A DNA stretch of 64,000 nt from SZAS-103 sp036496805 (GCA_036496805.1 DASXKN010000029.1:124001-188000); one strand, 5' to 3'; counted from the stretch's first letter, positions 42,654 to 52,595 are shown. Translations and numbers: made by a program. The notes: generated by a model from the letters alone, not told the origin.

Positions 42654-42789
42654 GTTTCAAAATTCCCTTCATGTCCCGATCCCGCGCAGGATCGGGATGA
42701 GCCGTCCTGCTTCGCGACCGTTGTTCCGATGTTCGGGTGCCGGCCATGCGGGCCGCGTCCCCGGTTTTCCGCGCATCCCCCCGTCGCTA

Positions 42790-42817
42790 CCGGCCACGCC
42801 TGCGCGCGCGTGGCCGG
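42790..42817 (-). terminator. Hairpin downstream of autotransporter 2
   Basis: CCGGCCACGC (42790-42799) pairs with GCGTGGCCGG (42808-42817), a 10-bp perfect stem 30 bases past the stop of autotransporter 2 (minus strand). Confidence 0.6.
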
Positions 42818-42847
42818 TTCATTGCAATACTCCTTCCCGTACTCCCG

Positions 42848-45800
42848 TCAGAACTCCAGCCGGAATCCGAAGCTGAGGTTGTATTCGGAGATGCCCTGGC
42901 GACCGATGGTGCGGTCGTAGAGCAGGAAAGCCGATCGTCCCTGCTTGAACACAAACGACATTCCGGCCCCAAACCGGAAGAAGTCGGCGTCGGTCGGATC
43001 GCCATGGATCAGGATCGGGGTGTTGGTGGGGTCGTCCGCGAAGAAGGCCGTGAAGGTGTTCGGGTCGGTGCGGAATTCATGCTGCCATTCGATTTCCGCG
43101 TGCGGGATCAGCACGCCCCAGTTCATGCTCTCGTTGACGTCGATCTTCGCGCCCAGCACCGATGCGACCGAAGTGGTCGTGCGCGAATCCACCCTCAGGC
43201 CCAGGCCGTTGCCAGGCAGGTTCTGCTCGAGCTGTTCGGTGAAGCCGTCGAAGCTCTCGTGGTCGTACTGCAGCTTGCCGTAGAAGCCGTAGGACGTCGC
43301 CTTGGCGTGGAAATCGCGTCCGAACGTCACCGAGCCGGCCAGGTTGTTGCCTCCGGACGATGCCTGCGCGACCTGGTCGATGGCCACCACGCTGCCGTCG
43401 GGCTGGGGCAGGGCATAGTCGATGTGGCGGTGCGAATCGAAGCTGTTGTCGCCCCAGGTGATCGAGCTGTCGATGTACCAGTCGCTCTTGCGATACCAGG
43501 TGGCGTAACCGGACAGGCTCACGCCGTGCATGGTCAGGTCGCCCTGGTCGCCGACGAGGTCGGTGGTCTGGTGGGTGTAGCCGAGCGCGCCGCCGAGGAC
43601 GAGGCCGTCGTTGACGCGGTAGTCCACGCCGAAGGTCACGCCATTGCTGTCGAGGCTGTAGCCCGGGGTGGCGTTCTGCGTGCTGGCGTTGAGGCGGTCG
43701 ATCTGGCCCGAGCCGAAGAAGCCCCAGCGCGAGAACGAATCGCCGCTGTCCTTCTTCGCGGCATCGTTCGCGCCGAGCACGGCCGAGCCGACGTCGGCGA
43801 GCGACAGGCTGCCGCTGTCATTGTCAAAGGCCAGGCCCGCGAAGGACATGCCGTGCGCACCGCCGCGCAGGGCCGTCATGCGCCCGGCGAGGTTGTTGAA
43901 CTGCGTGGTCGTCGCCGTGGTCGCCGTCGAGGTCTGGGTCTCGGCCACGGCCGGCGTCATCTGGTTGATCGCCGCCGCGGTGGCGCCGCTGCTGGTCTGG
44001 CTCAGCGACAGGCACTGGTTGAGCAGGTCCTGCTGCTGCGGCGTGCGGGTGGTGAGCTTCTGCAGGTCCACGCAGGCGGTGTTGAGCGCCGCGCCCACCG
44101 ACTGGTCGTTGGAGTTCGACGAGATCACCGGCGGAACAGTGGTGTTTTCGGCGAATACGACCGATTGCGTCGGACCGTACTGCGCGTGGGCCAGGAAGGT
44201 CGCCGTCACCGTGAACGACCCGCTGCTGGCCGGCGTGACCTTGATGCTGGCCTGCCCGGTGGGTCCGGTGGTGCTGGTGGCGGGGACCGTTGCGCCGCCG
44301 GTTGCGCTCCAGTTGATCGTCTGGTTCGGCAGCGGCGAACCGCTGCCGTTCAACTGCACGATCAGGTCCTGTGGCGAAGGCGAGCCCGGCGCGATGATCT
44401 GGTTGCCGCCCGAGACGGTGGTGAGCGTGGTGTTGACGAAGGTGCCTGCCACGGTCTCGATGAAAGTCGCCTGGGACGAGCCGGCTGTTGCGACCACGGT
44501 GAACTGCTCGGGCACCGTACCGAACGTCAACTGGGTCGTTGCGACACCGTTGGTTGTGGTCGTCGAAGCCGGGGCAACCGAGCTGCCGGAGTCGCCATTG
44601 GCGCCGGGCATGACCGTGAACGTCACCGGCACGCCCGAGATGGCCGGCGAGATCGTCACGGTGAGATTCTGCTTCGAGCCGGGAGCGCCGGTCTTGTTGT
44701 TGCCGCTGGTGATCGTGAAGTTCGAGCTCGTCGCCGTCACGGTGAAGACCTGCGTCAGGGCGCCGCCGAAGGCGCTCGCCTGGATCTGGGTCGTGCCCGG
44801 GGTCGTGCCGTAGGTGAAGCTGACCGGCGCCCAGCCATTGGCTCCGGTCGTCGAACTGGCGGGTACCGTGCCCGAACCGCTGATGATCGTCCAGGTCACC
44901 ACCTGGCCCTTGATGGGGTTGCCGCAACCGTCATCGACTTCCACGTCGAGCTGGTTCGTCGCCACGGTGCCGATCGGACCGGACTGTCCATCGCCGCTAC
45001 CGAACTTCTTCATCGTGGAAGCGGCGATCGATTCGGAGAACGTCACGCTGGCGGTCGGGTCATCCGCGCGCGTGGCGGTGACGTTCACCGTCGTCGGGAA
45101 GGCCTCGTAGTCCGGTGCGACCTTGTTGATGTGGACGTGCGTCTGGCCGTTGACGAGGGTCACGGTAGATGGCGCGCCCAGGTTCGTGCCACTGCTCGCG
45201 AGCCAGTCGATGGTCACGTTGGCCGCGGCGCGGTTGTTGGTGAGCGCCTTGACCACGAGGTTGTTGGCCACGGGCTTGTTCGGGCAGACAGCCTGGCCAT
45301 CGCCGCTGACGATGCTGAGCGTGTTGACGATGCTCGAGGTCAGGTTGAAGGTCTGGCTGGCGTTGTTGTCGGTACGCGTGGCGGTGACCTGGATGGGTCC
45401 GGCGTTGTTTCCGAAATGGACGGTGGCCTGGTTCATGCCGTTGCCGCCGGTATGGCTGCCGTTGCCGATGTTCACGATCGTCGCGTCGCCGCTGACGACC
45501 TCCCACAGGATGGGAACGTTGGCCTGCGGTTGCGAGCCTGCCTCGGCTTCGACCACGAGCGGCTGCGGGGCATTCTGGTTGGTGAGGCCGTTCTGCCCGT
45601 CGCCGGAAACGATGACCAGCGACAGCGGAAGCACGGTGGCAGTGAAGCTCACGGTCGCGCTGGAGTCGTCACTGCGCGTGGCGGTGATCGTCACCGGACC
45701 GGGACCGGGGCCGATGCTGGTCACGTTGACCTTCGCGACGCCGTTGCCATCGGTGGTGCTCGTCGAGGCGCTGAGCGTGGCTCCACCATTCGCGGACCAC

Positions 45801-46546
45801 TGGATGCTGACTCCGGCGGCGCTCGAGCCGTTGCTGTTCGTCGCGGTCACGTCCAGCGTGGCGGGGAGTGGGTCATTGGGCGCTGCCGACTGGTTGTTTC
45901 CTCCCGAGACCCTCAGGAACCGCAGCGTCGGCACGTCCTGCTTCGACCGATTTTCCGCCTCGCCCAGCGCGAGACCTGCGCCGACCAGGATCGCCGCATC
46001 GAGCAGGGCGCCGCGGCCCAAGCCGCTGTGGGGGCTGCCACCGCCGGTGTCGTCGCCGCCCGCCGTGACGTTCACCGCGAAGCGCGTGCTCACCCAGCCC
46101 GTGCAGGAGGACGAGGCGCAGGCGGGATTCTTCGGTGTGCTCGCGACCACCACATAGCTGCCGGGAACGGTGGCATGGAACACCGTGCTCGCCACGCCGG
46201 CCTGGCTGGTCTTCGACTTCGACGTGGTGACGCTCTTCACGGGCGCCAGATCGGCCTGGCCGGGACCGGTCACCGTCCAGTCGACCTCCTGGCCTGCCAC
46301 GCCATGGCCCTTGACGGTCTTGACCGCCTCGAGGACGGCGTCGTGGCCGGGGTCGATCGTCCGGGTGCTGGAGTCGGGGTGCAAGGGCGCCAGGTTCGCC
46401 ATGCGGTCGGCGGACGCGCCGGCCATGGCGGGCGCCGAAGCCAGCGAAGCGAGCAGGAGCAGGGCAGTCAATCCGCCCCGGAAGCGGCGCGACGACAAAA
46501 CGAAGGACGCGAGTACGGACGCGCGCGTGGCATGCCGTGTGCTCAT
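42848..46546 (-). CDS. Autotransporter 2: six Ig-like (invasin-type) repeats plus shared C-terminal module
   Basis: The 1232-aa protein has a signal peptide ending near APAMAGASA (~48). A unique ~150-residue N-terminal region contains a hydrophobic stretch LLDAAILVGAGLALG. Six Ig-like repeats each open with SG(G/D)xxQ-type motifs (VSGGNNQ, VSGDGQ twice, GSGDGQ, TSGNNK, VSGGNQ). The shared linker (RTPQQQDLLNQCLSL; FNNLAGRMTALRGGAHGMSF) and beta-barrel end in SFGFRLEF. The start at 46546 is supported by AGGGGG about 8 bases upstream. Such Ig-like passengers usually act in adhesion. Confidence 0.88.
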   Translation of the reverse strand: MSTRHATRASVLASFVLSSRRFRGGLTALLLLASLASAPAMAGASADRMANLAPLHPDSSTRTIDPGHDAVLEAVKTVKGHGVAGQEVDWTVTGPGQADLAPVKSVTTSKSKTSQAGVASTVFHATVPGSYVVVASTPKNPACASSSCTGWVSTRFAVNVTAGGDDTGGGSPHSGLGRGALLDAAILVGAGLALGEAENRSKQDVPTLRFLRVSGGNNQSAAPNDPLPATLDVTATNSNGSSAAGVSIQWSANGGATLSASTSTTDGNGVAKVNVTSIGPGPGPVTITATRSDDSSATVSFTATVLPLSLVIVSGDGQNGLTNQNAPQPLVVEAEAGSQPQANVPILWEVVSGDATIVNIGNGSHTGGNGMNQATVHFGNNAGPIQVTATRTDNNASQTFNLTSSIVNTLSIVSGDGQAVCPNKPVANNLVVKALTNNRAAANVTIDWLASSGTNLGAPSTVTLVNGQTHVHINKVAPDYEAFPTTVNVTATRADDPTASVTFSESIAASTMKKFGSGDGQSGPIGTVATNQLDVEVDDGCGNPIKGQVVTWTIISGSGTVPASSTTGANGWAPVSFTYGTTPGTTQIQASAFGGALTQVFTVTATSSNFTITSGNNKTGAPGSKQNLTVTISPAISGVPVTFTVMPGANGDSGSSVAPASTTTTNGVATTQLTFGTVPEQFTVVATAGSSQATFIETVAGTFVNTTLTTVSGGNQIIAPGSPSPQDLIVQLNGSGSPLPNQTINWSATGGATVPATSTTGPTGQASIKVTPASSGSFTVTATFLAHAQYGPTQSVVFAENTTVPPVISSNSNDQSVGAALNTACVDLQKLTTRTPQQQDLLNQCLSLSQTSSGATAAAINQMTPAVAETQTSTATTATTTQFNNLAGRMTALRGGAHGMSFAGLAFDNDSGSLSLADVGSAVLGANDAAKKDSGDSFSRWGFFGSGQIDRLNASTQNATPGYSLDSNGVTFGVDYRVNDGLVLGGALGYTHQTTDLVGDQGDLTMHGVSLSGYATWYRKSDWYIDSSITWGDNSFDSHRHIDYALPQPDGSVVAIDQVAQASSGGNNLAGSVTFGRDFHAKATSYGFYGKLQYDHESFDGFTEQLEQNLPGNGLGLRVDSRTTTSVASVLGAKIDVNESMNWGVLIPHAEIEWQHEFRTDPNTFTAFFADDPTNTPILIHGDPTDADFFRFGAGMSFVFKQGRSAFLLYDRTIGRQGISEYNLSFGFRLEF

Positions 46547-46699
46547 GATCTGCCCCCTGTTACTGGTCTGGTTGCGGCGTTGCCCTTGCGCCGTGTCGAA
46601 GCGTTTGCTGTCCCCGGATCGTCCGCTGACCCGCCCGGCTGGCCATGTTTCGTGCCCGTCGGGCATTCCCTGCCCTTGTGCCCAACGTGTATTCCAAAC

Positions 46700-46730
46700 C
46701 CGGGCGCGCCGCAAGGGGTGGCGCACCCGG
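46700..46730 (-). terminator. Imperfect hairpin downstream of autotransporter 3
   Basis: CCGGGCGCGCC and the region GGCGCACCCGG (46719-46730) form an imperfect stem 20-50 bases past the autotransporter 3 stop on the minus strand. It probably separates this gene from autotransporter 2. Confidence 0.4.
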
Positions 46731-46750
46731 ATCGACTCTTTTGCGCCCGG

Positions 46751-49700
46751 TCAGAACTCGATGCGCATGCCGAGCGCGATGCTGTCCTGGGTGATGCCCG
46801 TGCGTCCGAGTGTCTTCTCGTAGTAGATGAAGCCCGACTTGCCGCGCGGGAGCACGAAGGACACGCCCAGTCCGAGACGGAAGAAATCCTGGTCCACCGG
46901 GAAGCCGTCGGCGGTGATCGGCGTTTGCGTCGGATCCTGCAGGAAGCGCGCGGTGACGCTGTCCGGATTGTCCTGGAACTCGTGCTGCCACTCGACTTCG
47001 GCATGCGGCATCATCACGCCCCAGCTCTGGCTGGAGGCGTAGTTGAGCTTGGCGCCGAGCACCGAGGCGGTCGACCTCAGCGGATGGGTCTGCACGGACA
47101 GGCCGAGACCGCTGCCAGGCTGGTTCGGATCCAGCACCTCCTGGTAGCCGTCGAAATCCACGCGCGTCCAGGTGCCGCGGAAGTACGGGCCGAACGACCA
47201 CGGGCCCTTGTTGAAGTCGCGCCCGAAGGTGACCGCCGCGGCCAGGGTGTTGCCGCTGTCGCTGCCGTTGGCGGTCTGGTTCACCGTCGTCGTGCCACTG
47301 TTGCTGGTGAGCGTGTAGACGATCTTGCGGCTGATGTCGTAGCTGTTGCTGCCCCAGCTCAGCACGCCGTCGACGTACCAGTTGTCCTTCTGGAACAAGG
47401 TCGAGTACGCCGAAAGCGTCCAGCCGTTGGTGTTCATGCCGCCGGCGCCGGCATCGAGGCTGGAGTCGTACTTCGCATAGCCCGCACTGACGCCGAAGAT
47501 GAACTTGTCGCTGAAGCGATAGTCCACGCCGGCGGTGACGCCATTGGTGTTGAAGCCGTAACCGGGCAGCGACTCGCGCGGATCGGACGAGCCGTGGGTG
47601 AAGGTGCCCGACAGGAAGAAGCCCCAGCGGTCGAAGTCCGAACCGACATCCTGCTTCTTGTCGTCCTTGCCCGCATCGGCGAAGCCGAAGGCCGAGGTGC
47701 CCAGCGAGCCGACCGGGAGCGAACCGTCCGGCGAGGTGAAGGCAAGTCCGCCGAAGTGGTCGCCGCCGGTGCCGCTGCGCAGGGCCGCGATGCGCGCCTT
47801 GATGTTGTCGAACTGCGCCGTGGAGATCAGCATCGCCGCGCTGGTCTCGAGGAAGGCCGAGTCGGAGAACATCTCGTTGATCGCGGTGACCGTCTGGCCG
47901 GGATTCGGCCCGGCCGAGGACGCCAGCGCCTGGCACTGCTTCAGCAGGTCCTGTTGCGCAGGCGTCAGCGAGGTCAACGCGGCCAGTGCGGGGCAGGCGT
48001 TGTCGAGCGCGCCGGTGATCTGGCCCTCGATCGGCGTGAGGCCGGCGATGCCCGACAGGCCGCCGTTGAGCGCGAACGTCACCGGGCTGGCCACTGGCGC
48101 ACTCGTCGAGGCGGTCAGCGTGGCCGGGCCGATGTTCGTCACCGTGGCCGTGTTGCTCGCGTGGCCGCTGCCGTCGGTCCGCGACGTCGGCGCGGTGAGG
48201 TTCGCGTTGACCGCCGTCCACGACACGGTGACATTCGCCAGCGGAATGCCGTTGCTGGTCAGCAGCACCACCATCGGCGCGGACGTCGTGCCGGGAACCA
48301 GCGTCTGGTTGTTGCCCGAGACCACCTGCAGGGTCGCATTGGTCGCCGCCGAGTTGGCCGTGAAGGTCACGCTCGTGCCGCCGGGCGCGGTGACCTGTAC
48401 CTGGTTGAGGCCGGCGCCGGTGCCCAGCGTGTAATGGTTGCTGGTCTGGCCGCTGGGATCGGTCTGCGTGTTGTTGCCGCGCGAGAGGCTGCCGCCGCCG
48501 GCCAGCACGCTCCACTGCACCGGCACGTTGGCCACGCTGGGCGCCGCGTGGACATGCGCGCCCGGCGTGCTGATGCTCGTGGTCATTCCGGTCGGGAAGG
48601 CCACCGTGACCAGGAAGTCCTGCGGCAGCGGCTGTCCCGGCGCGGCGGTCTGGTTGTTGCCGCGCGAAACCGAGATGCGGTACGCCTGCGAACTCTCGTT
48701 GAAGTCCACCGTCGATCCGCCGTACGAGGCGCGGATCACGATTGCGCCGGTGTTCGCGCCATAGCTGAAAGCGATCTGGGCGTCGCCGTTGCCGCCGGTG
48801 AGCGAGGTCGCCGAGGTCGAGGAGGCAAAGGTCGCCGGTCCGCTGACGACCTGCCAGTTGATCGTCTGGTTCGCGAACGGATTGCCGTTGCCATCCACCA
48901 GGTGCACGACCAGGTGCTCGACGGCATCCGAACCGACCACGCCAATCTGGTTGTTGCCCGAGACCGGGCTCAGCACCGGCGCGGTGATCGTTTCATGGAA
49001 GGTGACCGACTGGGTGGTGTCGTCCGCGCGCGTGGCGGTGACCGTCACCGCGCCCGGGGATGCGCCGAGGGTCAGGGTGTTGTTCGACTGGCCGTTGCCG
49101 CCCACCGTCGTGGTCGCATTCAGCAGGGTCGCCGTGCCCGAGGTCACCGCCCAGTTCACGGTGGCGCCGGTGGCGGCATGGCCGTTGTTGAGCACCGATA
49201 CCAGCAACGGCTTGAGGGCGGAATTCTGCGGTCCACTCTGGCCGTCGCCGCCCGCGATCGCGATCGTGCGGTTCAGGGCGAAGACCTGGGTGCTCAGCGT
49301 CTGAGTAACCGGTGTGTTGATCTGCCCTGGAGCGCTCGCCGAGCCGGTGTTGCTGATCGACCCCTTGCTGGCATCGGCCGTGGTGACCGTGTAGGTGCCG
49401 GTCAGGACGCAGCTGCCGTTGGGCTGGACGTTGCCGCATGAGTTCTGGTTCGGCGCGGTCAGCGGATCGTTGACGGTGACCGTGTTCAACAGCACGTTGC
49501 CGGTGTTGGTCGCGGTAACCGTGTAGGTCAGCTTGTCGCCCGCGGTGACGTTGCCCGAACCGTCGCCGTCCGCGTTGGCGCTGAGCACCTTGGTCACCGA
49601 CAGGGCGGTGGTGGTCACGACCGGCGTGGTGATCGTGTTGCTGACGACGCCGGCTTGCACCTGGTTCGAGGTCGCCTTGCCGGTGTTCGAGATCGTGCCA

Positions 49701-52486
49701 TTGCTGACATCGGCCGCGGTCACCGTGTAGTTGCCGGTCAGTACGCAACTGGCGCCGACCGCGAGGGTCGGGCAGGTGATCGTGCCCGGCGAGGTGAGCG
49801 GGTCGTTGACTTGCACGTTGCCGAGGATCGCGGTGCCGGAATTGGTCGCGGTCACGGTGTAGGTCAGCACATCGCCCTGGGTGACCGTTCCGCTGTGGTC
49901 GCCGTCGGCGTTGTGGGCGAGGAGCTTGGTGACCGTCATCGCCGGCGCGTTGCGGCTGACCGGCGTGCGCAGGGTGGTCTGGATCGGGCGGGTCAGTTCC
50001 TTCGCGCTCGCGGTTCCGGTGTTGCTGATCGCGCCGTTTTTCGCGTCGGCGGCGGTGACCGTGTACTTGCCCACCAGCGCGCAGGGGTTGCCGACGTTCA
50101 CCGTCTTGCAGGTGAATGAGTTGGGCGTGGTCAACGGATCGGTGACCACGACATTGGTCAGGGCCACGTTGCCGCTGTTGGTCGCGGTGACCGTGAAGGT
50201 CAGGACGTCACCCACGGTGACCGTGCCCGAGCCGTCGCCGTCCGCATTCGAGGTCAGCACCTTGCTGATCGTCATCCCCGGCGTGCTGAAGACGGACGTG
50301 ACCAGGGTGCTGCTGACCGACGCCCGGATCAGCGGCGAGCTCGCCGTGCCGGTATTGGTGATCGCGCCGTTGCGCAGGTCGGCCGAAGTGACCGTGTAGA
50401 TGCCGTTGAGGACGCAGGTGCCGCCCGGCGCCACGTTCGTGCAGGTGGTCGTGTTGGGCGCCGTGAGCGGATCGCCGACGGTGACGCTGCTAAGAGTGGC
50501 ATTGCCGCTGTTGGTCGCGGTGACGCTGAAGGTGAGCACGTCGCCCACGGTGACCGTGCCGGAGTGGTCACCGTCAACGTTGTGGGTGAGGAGCTTCTGC
50601 ACGCCCATGGTGATGGTGAACACCTGGGTGGTGACCTGGTTGCTCGGGATGGCCACGCCCGCGAGCTGCGGTGTCGCGGCACTGGCCTGGTTCACGATCC
50701 TGCCGGCCTTCGCATCCGCCGCGGTGACCGTATAGGTGGAGGTCAGGGTGCAGGTGTTGCCTGGCAGGGTGCTGCGCGGGATGTTCGTGCAGGTGCCGGT
50801 GAAGCCGGGCATCAGCGGATCGGTCACGGTCACCTGGTTCAACTGCACGTTGCCGGTGTTGGTCACCGTGAAGGTATAGGTGAGCACGTCGCCCGCGGAG
50901 ACGTGGCTATTGCCGTCGTTGTCGGCGTAGCTGGTCTGCGCCTTGGCCAGCGTCAGGGCGGGCCTGGCGGCGGTGACCGGCGTCACCACCGTGTTGCTGG
51001 GTGTCGTGATGCCGGGCAGTTGCGTGGTGGCGGCATGGGCGGTGTTCGTGATCGAACCGGCCTTGGCGTCGCCGGCGGTGACGGTGTAGGTGGTGGTCAC
51101 GGTGCAGGTGTTGCCGGGCAGGCCCTGTCTCGGGATGTTCGTGCAGGTGCCGGTGAAGCCCGGCATCAGCGGGTCGGTGACGGTCACCGTGTTGAGGGTG
51201 ACGTTGCCGGTGTTGGTCACCGTGAACGAATAGGTCAGCACGTCGCCGGGGGTGATGCTGCCGGACTGGTCGTTGTCGACGAAGCTCGGCGATAGCGCCT
51301 TGGCCAGTGTCAGCGACGGTGTGCTGACGACCGTGGTGCTGACCGCCGCGCTTGTTGTCGGGCCGGGCACTTCGTTTGAGGTCACCGAATCCTGGTCGCC
51401 GACCGAGCCGGCCGTCACGTCGCCCTGGCTGACGGTGTGGGTGGTGGTGAGCACGCAGGTGTTGTTCGGCGCGAGGTTGGAGACGGTGCCACAGGTTTTC
51501 GAGCCGAACGAATCGCTGACGGCAACCGTCGTCAGCGGCACATTACCGGTGTTGGTGACGGTGGTCGTATAGGTCAGTACGTCGTTCTGGGTCACCGAGT
51601 TGCTGCCATCGTTGTCGGCGTTGGCAGGCTGGCCTTCGGCGATGGTGAGCGACGGGTTGGCGATCGACGTGACGACGCTCGCGCTCTGCACGAGGTTGGA
51701 TCCGACCAGGGGCGTTGCCGTCGCGAGCACGCTATTCATGTAGGAACCGGCACCGGCGTCCGCTGCGGAAACCACGTGCGTGGCGGTCAGGACGCACTGG
51801 CCAGTTGGCGGCAACACGCGCACGCAGCGCTTGGTGAGCGTGAGCGACTGGTCGTCGATGACGATCGTCTGCAGTTCCTGCGAGCCGGTGTTGGCGGCGG
51901 TCAGCGTGTAAGTCAGCGTATCGCCGAGAACGGGCAATCCGCCGGCCGTCGGGCCGGTGATGGCGGGTTGCGGCGCGGTGAAGGACATGCTGGCTATGCC
52001 GACGCTGCTGGCGGTGTAAGTCAGCGTCGTGGTGCCGCCGTTGCAACCGGCGGTGCAGGTGATCACGATGTTGACCGAACCCGGGTTGGGGCCGAGCTGG
52101 ACATCGAAGACGTTCGTGAAAGGCGCGCCGCCGGCAGGTCCGGACGCATCGCTGAAGGTGTTCCCCAACGTGATCGATGCACCGCCGGTGGTATCGCTGC
52201 CGGCCTGGATGGCAACGTTGCCGCTGGCAACGTTGCAGGCGAAGCCATTGGTCGCCAGGAAGGAGAACGAGAGCTGGCTGTTGCCGGCGCCCGTCTGCGA
52301 TGTCGGGAAGGTGCCCGGATCGAGCGTGCAGATCGCGACCGCGGCCGATGCCTGCCGGCTCCACGTGCCGCCTATCAAAAGCAGCAAAACGAGAAATGCC
52401 TGTGCGAACAGGCCGCGTGATGTGCGGGGTTTCCGGAGCGAAGCGCGACGACGGACGGACGGTATTCCGGTGTGGTACGGACGCAT
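46751..52486 (-). CDS. Autotransporter 3 (giant): eight DUF11-like and four Ig-like repeats plus shared C-terminal module
   Basis: The 1911-aa protein has a signal peptide (FLVLLLLIGGTWSRQASA, cleavage ~43). A first region with paired Cys (GFACNVAS, VITCTAGCNGG) precedes about eight DUF11-like repeats. Their signatures are (S/T)(V/L/I)(T/S)xGDVLTY, VTDPLMPGFTGTC and YTVTAADAKNG; each has one Cys pair. Four Ig-like repeats follow (GGDGQ, SGNNQ, RGNNQ, SGNNQ), then the shared linker (LTPAQQDLLKQCQALA) and a beta-barrel ending GMRIEF. The start at 52486 precedes the signal peptide; the open frame upstream overlaps the divergent caspase gene. Likely a surface filament or adhesin. Confidence 0.9.
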   Translation of the reverse strand: MRPYHTGIPSVRRRASLRKPRTSRGLFAQAFLVLLLLIGGTWSRQASAAVAICTLDPGTFPTSQTGAGNSQLSFSFLATNGFACNVASGNVAIQAGSDTTGGASITLGNTFSDASGPAGGAPFTNVFDVQLGPNPGSVNIVITCTAGCNGGTTTLTYTASSVGIASMSFTAPQPAITGPTAGGLPVLGDTLTYTLTAANTGSQELQTIVIDDQSLTLTKRCVRVLPPTGQCVLTATHVVSAADAGAGSYMNSVLATATPLVGSNLVQSASVVTSIANPSLTIAEGQPANADNDGSNSVTQNDVLTYTTTVTNTGNVPLTTVAVSDSFGSKTCGTVSNLAPNNTCVLTTTHTVSQGDVTAGSVGDQDSVTSNEVPGPTTSAAVSTTVVSTPSLTLAKALSPSFVDNDQSGSITPGDVLTYSFTVTNTGNVTLNTVTVTDPLMPGFTGTCTNIPRQGLPGNTCTVTTTYTVTAGDAKAGSITNTAHAATTQLPGITTPSNTVVTPVTAARPALTLAKAQTSYADNDGNSHVSAGDVLTYTFTVTNTGNVQLNQVTVTDPLMPGFTGTCTNIPRSTLPGNTCTLTSTYTVTAADAKAGRIVNQASAATPQLAGVAIPSNQVTTQVFTITMGVQKLLTHNVDGDHSGTVTVGDVLTFSVTATNSGNATLSSVTVGDPLTAPNTTTCTNVAPGGTCVLNGIYTVTSADLRNGAITNTGTASSPLIRASVSSTLVTSVFSTPGMTISKVLTSNADGDGSGTVTVGDVLTFTVTATNSGNVALTNVVVTDPLTTPNSFTCKTVNVGNPCALVGKYTVTAADAKNGAISNTGTASAKELTRPIQTTLRTPVSRNAPAMTVTKLLAHNADGDHSGTVTQGDVLTYTVTATNSGTAILGNVQVNDPLTSPGTITCPTLAVGASCVLTGNYTVTAADVSNGTISNTGKATSNQVQAGVVSNTITTPVVTTTALSVTKVLSANADGDGSGNVTAGDKLTYTVTATNTGNVLLNTVTVNDPLTAPNQNSCGNVQPNGSCVLTGTYTVTTADASKGSISNTGSASAPGQINTPVTQTLSTQVFALNRTIAIAGGDGQSGPQNSALKPLLVSVLNNGHAATGATVNWAVTSGTATLLNATTTVGGNGQSNNTLTLGASPGAVTVTATRADDTTQSVTFHETITAPVLSPVSGNNQIGVVGSDAVEHLVVHLVDGNGNPFANQTINWQVVSGPATFASSTSATSLTGGNGDAQIAFSYGANTGAIVIRASYGGSTVDFNESSQAYRISVSRGNNQTAAPGQPLPQDFLVTVAFPTGMTTSISTPGAHVHAAPSVANVPVQWSVLAGGGSLSRGNNTQTDPSGQTSNHYTLGTGAGLNQVQVTAPGGTSVTFTANSAATNATLQVVSGNNQTLVPGTTSAPMVVLLTSNGIPLANVTVSWTAVNANLTAPTSRTDGSGHASNTATVTNIGPATLTASTSAPVASPVTFALNGGLSGIAGLTPIEGQITGALDNACPALAALTSLTPAQQDLLKQCQALASSAGPNPGQTVTAINEMFSDSAFLETSAAMLISTAQFDNIKARIAALRSGTGGDHFGGLAFTSPDGSLPVGSLGTSAFGFADAGKDDKKQDVGSDFDRWGFFLSGTFTHGSSDPRESLPGYGFNTNGVTAGVDYRFSDKFIFGVSAGYAKYDSSLDAGAGGMNTNGWTLSAYSTLFQKDNWYVDGVLSWGSNSYDISRKIVYTLTSNSGTTTVNQTANGSDSGNTLAAAVTFGRDFNKGPWSFGPYFRGTWTRVDFDGYQEVLDPNQPGSGLGLSVQTHPLRSTASVLGAKLNYASSQSWGVMMPHAEVEWQHEFQDNPDSVTARFLQDPTQTPITADGFPVDQDFFRLGLGVSFVLPRGKSGFIYYEKTLGRTGITQDSIALGMRIEF
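50746..51256 (-). repeat. Direct DNA repeats within the DUF11 region of autotransporter 3
   Basis: The stretch 50746-50900 and the stretch 51102-51256 are near-identical, differing at scattered positions. Both share GTGCAGGTGTTGCC at the start, then GGGATGTTCGTGCAGGTGCC and GTTGCCGGTGTTGGTCACCG. The other repeats in the array are more diverged. This pair points to a recent duplication or gene conversion inside the passenger. Confidence 0.8.
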
Positions 52487-52509
52487 CGCATTTTTCCCCA
52501 AAGAATGCC

Positions 52510-52531
52510 TATACTCGCCGCACCCAGTATA
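52510..52531. promoter_or_regulatory. Facing -10 boxes (TATACT-N10-AGTATA) between the giant autotransporter and the caspase gene
   Basis: TATACT at 52510-52515 reads rightwards toward the caspase gene. Its perfect inverse AGTATA at 52526-52531 is a TATACT reading leftwards toward the autotransporter. The two predicted transcripts would overlap by a few bases around 52519-52523, so the promoters cannot fire freely at the same time. The palindrome could also be an operator. The -35 elements are weak on both sides. Confidence 0.5.
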
Positions 52532-52595
52532 GCGGCTCGCGCGCCGCTGCAAGGGTCGGCGCGAGTCGCGAAATTCCGCAATGGAGCTTCGTCTC

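Noticed and set aside
42737..49441. A 2234-codon open frame on the plus strand, antisense to the autotransporters
   Set aside because: It mirrors two well-supported minus-strand genes, is rich in Arg/Gly/His with no domain or signal, and runs through their ends. Such long antisense frames are expected in GC-rich genes with biased codons.
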